Assembly (NCBI GenBank): GCA_945862245.1
Contig: CAMAXN010000001.1
Span: forward strand, 62,001-126,000
Source: Prosthecobacter debontii
Lineage (GTDB): Bacteria; Verrucomicrobiota; Verrucomicrobiia; Verrucomicrobiales; Akkermansiaceae
Length of the DNA stretch: 64,000 bases
Reading direction: 5' to 3'
The notes beneath the pieces are model-generated. The model saw nothing but the letters and a program-made list of their open reading frames with translations, was not told the origin of the DNA and searched no databases. Positions 1-9,263 of the stretch are shown here, piece by piece. A program made the position numbers and the translations under genes. The stretch's first letter is position 1. Each line of letters starts with the position of its first letter.

Positions 1-65
1 CACAAGAAAAGCGAGGCGGAGCCACCGTTCGGCATTCGCTATTTTCGTCCTGCCGTTACTGAAGC

Positions 66-974
66 CTACGCTCCTTGCATTTCTAGCCAAGGCCGGAAAT
101 CTTCCGGTGGCGGGGCGGTGAAGTGAAGTTTTTTTCCTGAGACGGGGTGGTTGAAGGTAAGCTGCCAAGCGTGGAGCAGTAGGCGCGGGGTGGGGAGTTC
201 GTGCTTTTTCCCGTAGATCGGATCGCCGAGAATGGGTGTGCCGAGGTGGTGCATGTGGACGCGGATCTGGTGGGTGCGGCCGGTGTGGAGGTGGCAGAGG
301 ATGAGGGCGGTCTTCGTGGCAGGATCGGTGGCGAGCGTTTTGTAATCGGTGATCGCGGTCTTGCCGCCGGGCGGGTTGATGACCGCCATTTTTTGGCGGT
401 TGACGGGGTGGCGGCCGATGTGGGTAAAGATGGTGTCCTTTGCCTTCGCCGGGATGCCGTGGGTGACGGCGAGGTAGAGCTTTTCCATGGTGGAGCGCTC
501 GGAAAACTGGGTGGTGAGGGATTGGTGGGCGGTATCGGATTTCGCGACTACGAGGCAGCCCGAGGTGTCTTTATCAAGACGGTGGACGATGCCGGGGCGC
601 TCGACGCCGCCGATGCCGGAGAGCTGGCCTTTGCAGTGGTGGAGGAGGGCGTTGACGAGAGTGCCATCGGGATTGCCGGGGGCGGGGTGAACGACGATGC
701 CGTGCTCTTTGTGAAGGACTAGGATGTGGTCGTCTTCGTAGAGGATATCTAACGGAATGTCCTGCGGTGCGGCGATGTCCGGCACGGCCTCGGGAATGAC
801 GACGGAGATCGAATCGCCGGATTTTACGGAGTCGCGGGGCTTCGCGGGCTTGCCGTTCAGGATAATGTATTGCTCGCGGATGAGAGTCTGGATGCGGGAT
901 CGGGAAAGGTCTGGAAGCTTGGCGGCAAGGTAAGCGTCGAGGCGGTCGTGGGTGTCTGAAACCTCGATATTCAC
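66..974 (-). CDS. rluD: RluA/RluD-family pseudouridine synthase
   Basis: S4-like N-terminus (DRLDAYLAAKLPDLSRSRIQTLI) and catalytic GIVHRLDKDTSG motif. Start reassigned from the 1085 ORF start to GTG at 974, which overlaps the upstream TGA (GTGA). Confidence 0.9.
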   Translation of the reverse strand: MNIEVSDTHDRLDAYLAAKLPDLSRSRIQTLIREQYIILNGKPAKPRDSVKSGDSISVVIPEAVPDIAAPQDIPLDILYEDDHILVLHKEHGIVVHPAPGNPDGTLVNALLHHCKGQLSGIGGVERPGIVHRLDKDTSGCLVVAKSDTAHQSLTTQFSERSTMEKLYLAVTHGIPAKAKDTIFTHIGRHPVNRQKMAVINPPGGKTAITDYKTLATDPATKTALILCHLHTGRTHQIRVHMHHLGTPILGDPIYGKKHELPTPRLLLHAWQLTFNHPVSGKKLHFTAPPPEDFRPWLEMQGA

Positions 975-1639
975 GCGGGTGAGGCGGTCTGGATGAGAAC
1001 CTCCGAGATCGTATGAATATGGTCCGCGGACAGGGAGTTGGGCAGTAGTGCGCTGAGGACGATGCGGCCATTCGGGGTTTCGCAAGGGATGACCTCAAGG
1101 ATCGCGGCGGGGCCGATCTTTACGCGGATGTTTCCGGACACGTGCGAGGCGATTACAAGGTTGCGCGCCATGAAGTGGAATCTTCCGTGGCCGCTTTCAT
1201 CAAAGATCACCTTACCCTCGCGATCTAGGATAAAGATATCGGTGGCTTGGAATTCTTTCGCGAACCAGTCTCGGAAGATAGATAAGCGCTCTAGGTATCG
1301 TGTGCGCGATGGCAAAGAGGGTGAAGGCTCGGAAGTGGGTTGGAAAGGTGAGGCGGCCGGTAACGAGGGATTAGATGAAGTGAGATATTCAAGCGACTGG
1401 GTGACTTGCGGAAGGGTTGGAAAGGGTGGCGTGCGCGGTAGAGGTTGCTGCCCGGATACGGGTGGGGATTCGGTTGGATTGGGGATGGCTGTGGTCAAAC
1501 CACCTGAAGTGAAGCCGATGAATGACGCATCAAAGCCTTGATCTACTGCTGCAACGCGGGCAGGTGCGACTGGGCACAGTAGTTGCTCGGCGAGATGCCG
1601 GACTTCGGAAGGGTCTAGCCATGGATTAATGAGATCCAT
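971..1639 (-). CDS. Hypothetical protein, C-terminal region resembling a roadblock/LC7-like fold
   Basis: 222-aa ORF, translationally coupled to flanking ParA-like and RluD genes; C-terminal half FILDREGKVIFDES...IVLSALLPN. Confidence 0.55.
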   Translation of the reverse strand: MDLINPWLDPSEVRHLAEQLLCPVAPARVAAVDQGFDASFIGFTSGGLTTAIPNPTESPPVSGQQPLPRTPPFPTLPQVTQSLEYLTSSNPSLPAASPFQPTSEPSPSLPSRTRYLERLSIFRDWFAKEFQATDIFILDREGKVIFDESGHGRFHFMARNLVIASHVSGNIRVKIGPAAILEVIPCETPNGRIVLSALLPNSLSADHIHTISEVLIQTASPA

Positions 1640-2433
1640 CAGAGTGGCTGGTAAGTGGCCGTAGCGCGAGATTTTGCCAGCTTGGCTTGCACTTCCGCAC
1701 GAAGTGAATCGAAAACAGCTTCCACTACTTTACCGTTCTCCAGCACTCCCACGGGTAGTCCTTTCGCGCTGGCGCGGATGAATATTTCGTCGCGTGGGAT
1801 GGATGTTTTGAAAAGCATTTCCTCGGGCAATAGATGGCGTAGAGCGGATGCGGCCTCAGTGCTTTCGGCTAGCCCATGCTGTATCATGGTCAGGCACACG
1901 CCGAGAACTTTGAGTTGTGGGTTGATGATGCGCAGGCGGTTGAGCCCTTCCAAGAGCTTTGGCACCGAGCGGATTCCAAGCGGCTCGGCTTGTTGTGGGA
2001 TGATGATTGCGTCGGCGGAGCCAATTATGTCATTGGTGACGCCGAAAAGTCCAGCCGCGGTGTCGATCAGGCAGATGTCGTAATGGCGAGCAGCGACGTT
2101 ACGGAGAAAGGTGCGGACGCGAGCGAGGTGGGATTCGGATGAGCCGTTGCCAGCCTCATAATCACTGGCCTGCCCCGCTGCGACGAGAGCGAACGTTTCC
2201 ATTCGGGTGGGTATGATCATACGCTCCATGGGTATGCCGGGATCGGCGATGAAATCGTAGAAACCGGAGAGCAGGCGCGACTGGCGTGTGAGAGACAGCC
2301 CGACGGAACCCTGAGGGTCGGCATCCACCAATAACGTATTCATTCCGGCACGCGCAAAGGCATGGGCGAGGTTGATAGAAACTGTGGTTTTTCCCACACC
2401 TCCTTTTTGGCTTGAGATGGCGATGCTTATCAC
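1639..2433 (-). CDS. ParA-family ATPase
   Basis: Deviant Walker A SSQKGGVGKTTVSINLA; DADPQGS; LIDTAAG. Confidence 0.92.
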   Translation of the reverse strand: MISIAISSQKGGVGKTTVSINLAHAFARAGMNTLLVDADPQGSVGLSLTRQSRLLSGFYDFIADPGIPMERMIIPTRMETFALVAAGQASDYEAGNGSSESHLARVRTFLRNVAARHYDICLIDTAAGLFGVTNDIIGSADAIIIPQQAEPLGIRSVPKLLEGLNRLRIINPQLKVLGVCLTMIQHGLAESTEAASALRHLLPEEMLFKTSIPRDEIFIRASAKGLPVGVLENGKVVEAVFDSLRAEVQAKLAKSRATATYQPL

Positions 2434-2544
2434 GCTGCGTTTAGAGACTCTTGGTGGAGATTACCGCTGGCAGGACGTAGCGGAAGTCTTTTCTTCTTCC
2501 CTTGGCAAGTAGTATGGAATTATGAATAAAAGCCTAAAGCGCTT

Positions 2545-4713
2545 ATGACTACTTTATTGCAAAAACGTCTTTTTGGTTTCAGTGTAGTTCTCCTTGGCTT
2601 TGAATTATTGGTGGGTTGCGGAGACAAAAAGCCGGTTGAAGATTTAAAGGGAGAGGTAAAAGTTATATCGATGGTGAATTCCGTGGGTGGCTTGCCCGGG
2701 CCGGTTTACGTTTCGCAGGCTGGATCCCCGATCCATTGGCAACCATGGACGAAAGCCAGCTTCAAAATGGCGAATGATTCACGACGTCTCGTCCTCGCCG
2801 TGATAGCCATGCCACAACGGTCAACATTTGTGAACATCCTGGCCGATCTGTATGCGGATGCTGCGATGGTCAACTTGATCAATGCAACCTACGTTCCCAT
2901 TCTGATTGATGGCGATGCAATCCGGGAATTCAAACAATTCACCGCTTTGCTTTGTGCGGAGATGAAGCTGGGCCCGCAATTCCCGCTGATAGTTTGGATG
3001 ACTGCTGAGGGAAATCCTATCGCATGGAAGCCGCTGCCATACGAAAATAAGAGTTCTGCAGCGGAAGTATTCATGAAGTCGCATGACACGGTGGCGAAGA
3101 TGTTTGCGAATGACCCGGATTATGTCTTTAACAACAGTCGCCTAGACCAAGCGGAGCGTCGGAAGAGGATCATGCTTCGTTTAAATGAAGTCGAAACCAG
3201 CAAAGAACCCACCGCCGATGCGCTACGTTCGCTTCGCCAGCTTAACTCGCTTTACGATCCTGTGTCCCGTAACTTCTATGGGCTAGGCGGTTTATTTCCC
3301 GTGGGCGTGCTGGATGTTCTCTCTATGTCAGCTAGAATGGAAGGCCTGCCTGATGAGCAACGCGCCATGTCACTAAAGGTTGTTAACTCCTTACTGGAAG
3401 ACATTTTGGTCAGCCCGATGTTCGACCCGTTAGACGGCAGTGTTTACGATGCTAAGCGTGGTTCGTCATGGTTATTTCCCGTCTACGACTCCCAAAACTG
3501 TTCCAGCCAGGCGCGTGTGGTAATAAGCCTCCTTAACGCATATGAGGCAACCGGTGACAAGCGGGCTCTGGATAGAGCGCTAGGTGTCCTGCGGTTTGTG
3601 GAAGAGAATCACAAGTTGGAATCCGGACTTTTTAGGTTCGGTATAACGTATTCTGGTGATGTGGGAAAGTGGCTATGGTTATACGAAGAAGCGAAAGATA
3701 TCCTAAGTCCTGAGGAATTACCGGTCTGGGTGGCCGCTACCGGCAAGAAGAAGATCGGAAATATTCCTTCCGAACTCGACCCGCAGCGCAAATATTTCAG
3801 GGGCAACAGCATCGCGTTCGCAAAATCTCCTGAGGAAGTCGCGGAATTGCTTGATATTGATTCCACAAAGGTGAAGGTGCTTTTGGAAAGCGCCCGGAAA
3901 AAGCTCCTAAAGGTGAGGAATGAGCGGCTGAAAATGCCTGCGGCAGATAAAGATGAGAACGCTGTCGCGACTTTCAGAATGATCTCTGCTTACGCAGCGG
4001 TTTACCGCATCACCGGACAATCATCTTACCGCGATCTCGCAGTAGAAACCCTGGTGAAGGCCAAAGAAATTTTCACTGCAGGTCCACGCTTGATAGCTTA
4101 CCCGGGTGAGGGTCCAGATAGTCTCTTGGCCGCACGGGCTTTTACATACGGGGTCGCGATAAATGCTGTGCTTGATGTTGAAGCGGTGACCCTAAAAGGG
4201 GACTGGCTGCAATGGGCTGGCGATCTTTTTAGCACCGTATCCGAGGAGTTTTCGACGCAAACCTACATCAAGGAATGTCCGAGTGCCGCAGATCTGACAG
4301 ATTTGCCAATTACAGATTCATTTTTACTTTTTGAAGAATCCACCTTCGGGCTTCTCGCCATTTCGGAGTCGCGGCTGGATGCGCTGGGAATACCGATTGT
4401 GCCGGAATTAAAGGAAAAGCTAAAAGCGTTTCCCATTTCTGCTATTACTTCTCCTGTTATTCACAGCGATGTGCTTCAAGCGGCGTTGATGCGGAATTTT
4501 TCTGTCAGTTATGTGTTTGGCGATGACGCGCCCGAGACCTTGATAGAAGCCTTAGCCAGAAGTCCGTTGCATGGTGTGAACCGCCGCGTGGCTTCGCCCT
4601 CGGATCCGCCAAATTTGATACCGAAACCTGGTGAGGCGATCCGCCTTGCGCATGACGGAGTTGTGAGCCCTGTCAGATCCGCGTCAGATGTCCGTATTCC
4701 TTCAGTGCCATAA
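2545..4713 (+). CDS. Lipoprotein with DUF255/YyaL-like thioredoxin-fold domain lacking CxxC, plus alpha-toroid-like C-terminus
   Basis: Lipobox LLVGCG; RLVLAVIAMPQRSTFVNILADLYADAAMVNLINATYVPILIDGD matches the YyaL/SSP411 layout by eye. Confidence 0.6.
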   Translation: MTTLLQKRLFGFSVVLLGFELLVGCGDKKPVEDLKGEVKVISMVNSVGGLPGPVYVSQAGSPIHWQPWTKASFKMANDSRRLVLAVIAMPQRSTFVNILADLYADAAMVNLINATYVPILIDGDAIREFKQFTALLCAEMKLGPQFPLIVWMTAEGNPIAWKPLPYENKSSAAEVFMKSHDTVAKMFANDPDYVFNNSRLDQAERRKRIMLRLNEVETSKEPTADALRSLRQLNSLYDPVSRNFYGLGGLFPVGVLDVLSMSARMEGLPDEQRAMSLKVVNSLLEDILVSPMFDPLDGSVYDAKRGSSWLFPVYDSQNCSSQARVVISLLNAYEATGDKRALDRALGVLRFVEENHKLESGLFRFGITYSGDVGKWLWLYEEAKDILSPEELPVWVAATGKKKIGNIPSELDPQRKYFRGNSIAFAKSPEEVAELLDIDSTKVKVLLESARKKLLKVRNERLKMPAADKDENAVATFRMISAYAAVYRITGQSSYRDLAVETLVKAKEIFTAGPRLIAYPGEGPDSLLAARAFTYGVAINAVLDVEAVTLKGDWLQWAGDLFSTVSEEFSTQTYIKECPSAADLTDLPITDSFLLFEESTFGLLAISESRLDALGIPIVPELKEKLKAFPISAITSPVIHSDVLQAALMRNFSVSYVFGDDAPETLIEALARSPLHGVNRRVASPSDPPNLIPKPGEAIRLAHDGVVSPVRSASDVRIPSVP

Positions 4714-5081
4714 GCTTGAAAAGTGTACATGCTTTCAGCATAGATCCGACGCAACTTATGATAAAAGAGATTCAAAACCGTATCACACACCGCCTTTTAT
4801 TTTATTCTCTCCGTATTTCCCATTGGTGCCGATATTCTAACGTCCAAGAACGGCGAAAAGATCCAAGGAGTGATCATAAGTAAGAAGTAGCAAATTACAT
4901 AGAGTCGAAGTGTATTTCACTGTTGCGATTTGCGACAAAAAATCTTAGTGATCTTCCTTGAAACGAAGGGAAAAAGGCTTGCCGTACGCAAGCCATGGAT
5001 AAATTATGTATATATACTCGCCTAGGCTAAGAATTGGAAGTATTCGGAAGTCGACGAATCCAATTATATGAATGAATAGTT

Positions 5082-5672
5082 ATGACGGGTAGGACTGCAC
5101 AGCGAAGCCGCAAGACGGCGGAGACGGAGATCGGGCTTGCGATCGGCCTTGATGGGACGGGAGTATCGGAGATTGATACCGGCATCCCTTTCTTCGACCA
5201 TATGCTCACTTTGTTTTCCAAGCATGGGCTGTTTGATCTCAACATCCGTGTAAAGGGCGACATCGAGGTTGATTTTCATCATACCATCGAGGACACCGGC
5301 ATTGTCATCGGCGAGTGCATACGCGAGGCGCTAGGGACCAAGGAAGGCATCCGCCGCTACGGTTGTGCTTACCTACCGATGGATGAGACATTGGTGCGTG
5401 TTGTCGTGGATCTGAGTAACCGCCCGCACCTTGAGTTTCGGGCGCCGGCTGGCACGCCCTCCGCGACGAATATGCCCTTCACTCTTGTCGAGGAATTCTG
5501 CCGCGCGGTTGCTTGCAATCTCCGCGCGAACATCCATGTCGAGTTGCTCTACGGCCGCGACGGCCACCACATCGCCGAGGCGATTTTTAAAGGACTCGCT
5601 CGAGCCCTACGCGAGGCCTGCGAAAAGGATGTCCGTGTTATAGGCATACCCAGCACCAAGGCAGCCCTGTGA
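5082..5672 (+). CDS. hisB: Imidazoleglycerol-phosphate dehydratase
   Basis: GIPFFDHML, DFHHTIEDTGI, GRDGHHIAEAIFK motifs. Confidence 0.96.
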   Translation: MTGRTAQRSRKTAETEIGLAIGLDGTGVSEIDTGIPFFDHMLTLFSKHGLFDLNIRVKGDIEVDFHHTIEDTGIVIGECIREALGTKEGIRRYGCAYLPMDETLVRVVVDLSNRPHLEFRAPAGTPSATNMPFTLVEEFCRAVACNLRANIHVELLYGRDGHHIAEAIFKGLARALREACEKDVRVIGIPSTKAAL

Positions 5673-6283
5673 AAATCGGTCTGGTTGATTACGGCGGCGG
5701 CAACCTACGCAGTGTCCACAATGCCATCCACGACCTAGGACACGATCCTAGAGTCGTTGCCTCGCCGGATTGTTTTGCGGATGTCACCCATATCATCCTT
5801 CCTGGCCAAGGCGAGTTTGGGGATGTTATGGCGCGTCTCAACGAGCGCGGTCTCGCCGCACCACTGCGCGACTGGATCGCCGCCGGGAAGCCCTACTTCG
5901 GTATTTGTGTCGGTTATCAGATTCTGTTCGAGAGCAGCGACGAAGCACCTGACGTAAGCGGTCTGGGCATCGTCAAGGGCCGCTGCGTTCGCTTCAAAGA
6001 CGTGCCCGGTCGCAAGATTCCGCAGATGGGCTGGAACGGAGCGAAGCCCGCGAATCCGGGTTCCCCCTTCTGGAAGGGACTTGGAGCTGAGCCGTATTTC
6101 TACTTCGTCCACTCCTACTACCCTGTTCCTGAGGACGACACTTGGAGCATCTCCGAAACGGATTACGACGGCGAGAAATTTGTGGCGAGCGTGGGCAAGG
6201 GCCAAGTTTTCGCCTGCCAATTCCACCCGGAGAAAAGCCAGGATGCCGGCCTCGCCCTTCTCACGAATTTTCTTTGCTGCTAA
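5669..6283 (+). CDS. hisH: Imidazole glycerol phosphate synthase glutaminase subunit
   Basis: DYGGGNLRSV, GICVGYQILFESS (nucleophile Cys), FHPEKSQ; overlaps the hisB stop. Confidence 0.96.
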   Translation: MKIGLVDYGGGNLRSVHNAIHDLGHDPRVVASPDCFADVTHIILPGQGEFGDVMARLNERGLAAPLRDWIAAGKPYFGICVGYQILFESSDEAPDVSGLGIVKGRCVRFKDVPGRKIPQMGWNGAKPANPGSPFWKGLGAEPYFYFVHSYYPVPEDDTWSISETDYDGEKFVASVGKGQVFACQFHPEKSQDAGLALLTNFLCC

Positions 6284-6328
6284 CGAAGGATCTCGGCACT
6301 CGAACTGCTAAATTATAATCGTTTTTTA

Positions 6329-7306
6329 ATGACCGCAGCAAATAAACTAGGGATCGCCATCATGACTTCAGGCGGCGATTCCGCCGGGATGAATCCCGCC
6401 GTGAAATGCGCCGCCGACTACGCAGCGCAGAGTGGTTATATCCCCTACCTAGTCTATGACGGTCTGCGCGGACTTGTCGCCGACAGCATACATCTCGCCT
6501 CAAGGGAGTTGCTTTCTGGTATGATGCACAAAGGAGGCACCCTCCTCCGGTCCTCCCGATCCCCCGAGTTCTTCGATATTGAGGTGAGGAGAAAAGCCTA
6601 CGAAAACCTGAAAGCGCGTGGCATCGGGAGGCTTATTGTAATCGGCGGCGATGGTTCATTCCGTGCCCTCAACCAGTTTCACTCAGATTTCCAAATTCCC
6701 TTTGCTGGCATACCCGCCACCATCGATAACGACATTGCCGGCACCGACTACTGCCTCGGCGTGGATACCGCTCTCAACGTAATCCGCCAGTCTATCGACT
6801 CCATCCGCGACACCGCCTCTTCTTTCTCGCGTGCCTTCGTCGTCGAGGTGATGGGTCGCCACTGTGGCTATCTGGCACTTACCAGCGCTCTCACTTGTGG
6901 TGCCGAAATCTGCCTGATACCAGAAGTCGAATACAACCTCGACTCGATTGGTGCGCGCATCTCAGCCGAGATCAGCGAAGGGCGCAGCTATATCATCGCC
7001 GTCGTCGCCGAAGGCACGAAAATGGCGGAGTACGTGACGCGTTACATTAACGACTCCATCGGCATGGAGGCGCGCCTGACCGTCCTAGGCCACGTCCAGC
7101 GCGGGGGGTCGCCCACAGTCTATGACCGCATGATGGCTTACCAGTTCGCCATTGCCGCAGTGGACGCGCTCAAGGCCGGGGAGACGAGCTCGATCATGGT
7201 TTACAGGGACGGCACTTACGGGCGAGTCCCTATCGCGGAGGTAGCCAACAGAAAATACAGGATGGATACGGCGCTACTGAAGCTCGCCGCGCCGCTTGCC
7301 TGCTAG
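6329..7306 (+). CDS. pfkA: ATP-dependent 6-phosphofructokinase
   Basis: TSGGDSAGMN, IGGDGSFRA, PATIDNDIAGTD, VEVMGRHCGYLA. Confidence 0.95.
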   Translation: MTAANKLGIAIMTSGGDSAGMNPAVKCAADYAAQSGYIPYLVYDGLRGLVADSIHLASRELLSGMMHKGGTLLRSSRSPEFFDIEVRRKAYENLKARGIGRLIVIGGDGSFRALNQFHSDFQIPFAGIPATIDNDIAGTDYCLGVDTALNVIRQSIDSIRDTASSFSRAFVVEVMGRHCGYLALTSALTCGAEICLIPEVEYNLDSIGARISAEISEGRSYIIAVVAEGTKMAEYVTRYINDSIGMEARLTVLGHVQRGGSPTVYDRMMAYQFAIAAVDALKAGETSSIMVYRDGTYGRVPIAEVANRKYRMDTALLKLAAPLAC

Positions 7307-7328
7307 TAGTGTTTAGCGGTTGACGAGG

Positions 7329-8069
7329 TTATACCATCCGTAGCGGGAAGACCGTCACATTCACCGCTGCCGCGCAGAGTAGGGAAACGGGAGGGGTCTC
7401 GGGTTCGGGAAAAGAGTTGAGGGCGAAGGGGGTGGTGGAACATTTTCCCGCTGGCATGGGCTCGATGAGATAGGGTTTGTGGTGGACACGTCCGCAGTGG
7501 AGATTCCCGCGGGCGTCGGCGGAGAACAGGAGGTAGCGCTCGACGAGGAACCATTCGAGCGAGCCAGCTGGGGCGGGCTGTGGGGTTTGCGGGACTGGGT
7601 AGGTAAAATCCGCAGTGGGCATGGGGGAGGCCATACGGCGGCTTTGGTAGCGGATGATGCCACCTTCGACTGCCGAGGACATTTTTGCGTGCTTATAGGG
7701 GAGGTTGAAAGCGCGCCGGGCGATCACGACGGCGAGCGGCTGGTTGCAATCCAAGGAGAAGAACCAGACGCCAGGGTTGCCTGCATCGTCGTGGACGTAG
7801 GTGCGGAGGTTCAACTCGTGAAACCAGGAGAGCCACGGCAGCGGAGGTAGGCAAACGGGGCGGATGCGCTCCATAAAAAACGGCACGACGCCGAGGTAGG
7901 CCTTGCTTGCGAACGTATCGACGTGAAGGCCAGCAGGCAGGCGGGCGGCGATTAGTTCGGGGTCTGCTTCCCAGTGGAAGAACCCGAGGCCGGCCCAGCG
8001 CTGCTTCATGACTGGGAGGCCTGCGGGTCGTTGCGTTTGGGCGAGGCGTTGTTTCAGGGTGGGAGGCAT
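7329..8069 (-). CDS. DUF2071/YqjF-like protein
   Basis: WAGLGFFHWEADPELIAARLPAGLHVDTF...AYLGVVPFFMERIRP and GVWFFSLD patterns. Confidence 0.8.
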   Translation of the reverse strand: MPPTLKQRLAQTQRPAGLPVMKQRWAGLGFFHWEADPELIAARLPAGLHVDTFASKAYLGVVPFFMERIRPVCLPPLPWLSWFHELNLRTYVHDDAGNPGVWFFSLDCNQPLAVVIARRAFNLPYKHAKMSSAVEGGIIRYQSRRMASPMPTADFTYPVPQTPQPAPAGSLEWFLVERYLLFSADARGNLHCGRVHHKPYLIEPMPAGKCSTTPFALNSFPEPETPPVSLLCAAAVNVTVFPLRMV

Positions 8070-8119
8070 GGTTTTTTGAACCGCAAATGAAGAGTGATAT
8101 CCAGTTTAAGGTTTAAAGT

Positions 8120-9160
8120 TTAGAGTTTAAGGTTTTTTGAGAGAGAGCATGAGTGCGCGGCGAAGCCGGCTCCGAAGGCGGTGAGCCAGAGCGGTTCGGG
8201 GTCGGGGTGGGTGCGGAGGCGTTCCTCGAGTGCGAAGAGGAGGGAGGGGCTCGACATGTTACCATGGCGGCGGAGGACTTCGCGGGTTTCGGTTAGGTGG
8301 AAACTGGGTAAGGCGCTTTCAATGGCCTCGATCACATCGCGTCCGCCGGAGTGAGCGAGTATCTGAGCGGGCTTTTCCGGGAGCCTTGCGTAAAGTATCG
8401 AAACAGCATGGGCGGCAAGCGCGGGTACGCTGCGGTGGAGTTGGTTCTTGAGTTTCCCGGCGGAGTTGACGAAACGGATTTTCTCGCGATCTGCAGGGAC
8501 ATGGTGGGTATCGAAGGAATGGAAACTACGGCAACCCTCGTAGGTGGGTTTGCCGGTAAGGATGGCGGCGGCGGCGCCATCGCCGAAGAGGCAGAGGGAG
8601 ATGAGCACACCAGGGTCGTCATCGATGTAAAAGGCGGCGGAGGAGATTTCCACAGCGACGACGGCGGCGGTGTGGGTGGGGTTTGCGGCGAGGTAGCCAT
8701 GAGCGGCGCGGAGGGCAGGGATGGCCGCGCCGCAGCCGAGGCCGGCGAGATCGCAGAGGTAAGCGTCGGGGCGTAGGCCGATTTTTTCCGCGACGTGGCT
8801 GGAAGGGCCGGGGCAGAGGTAGCCGGTACAGGTGCAGAGAAAAAAAGCGTCGATTTTGTCGGCTGTCAGGCCCGCTTTTTGCAGAGCTTTGGTGAGGGCA
8901 GCCGCGGCTAGTGCGGGGGCGTGGGTCTCGAATGATTTGTTGAGTGTCTGGGTATCTTGTTGGAAGACGTGGGCGAGATCGGCGGCGGTGAACTGGCGGT
9001 GGCCGATGCCGGAGTTACCGTTGGTAAGGATTTTTTCTAACAGGGAAACGGAGCGAGGTTTCAGAGCGCCGAAGCTCGGGTGTGACTGGAGTGCTAGCCA
9101 AGTTTCTGCCTGAGTAAAATTATGTGGCGGGTTGGCGGTGGCGAGGGAGGTAAGAAACAT
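8120..9160 (-). CDS. Type III polyketide synthase (chalcone/stilbene synthase family)
   Basis: Catalytic Cys DLAGLGCGAAIPALR; His ILAHSGGRDVI; Asn RRHGNMSSPSLLFAL. Confidence 0.93.
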   Translation of the reverse strand: MFLTSLATANPPHNFTQAETWLALQSHPSFGALKPRSVSLLEKILTNGNSGIGHRQFTAADLAHVFQQDTQTLNKSFETHAPALAAAALTKALQKAGLTADKIDAFFLCTCTGYLCPGPSSHVAEKIGLRPDAYLCDLAGLGCGAAIPALRAAHGYLAANPTHTAAVVAVEISSAAFYIDDDPGVLISLCLFGDGAAAAILTGKPTYEGCRSFHSFDTHHVPADREKIRFVNSAGKLKNQLHRSVPALAAHAVSILYARLPEKPAQILAHSGGRDVIEAIESALPSFHLTETREVLRRHGNMSSPSLLFALEERLRTHPDPEPLWLTAFGAGFAAHSCSLSKNLKL

Positions 9161-9263
9161 TGAGTGGGGGGAATTGATTATTGATTATTGATTATTGGGG
9201 AATTGCGCCTGAGGCGGGCTGATGGGGAATGGATTCGTGCTCTTTCCAATCAACAATAATCAA

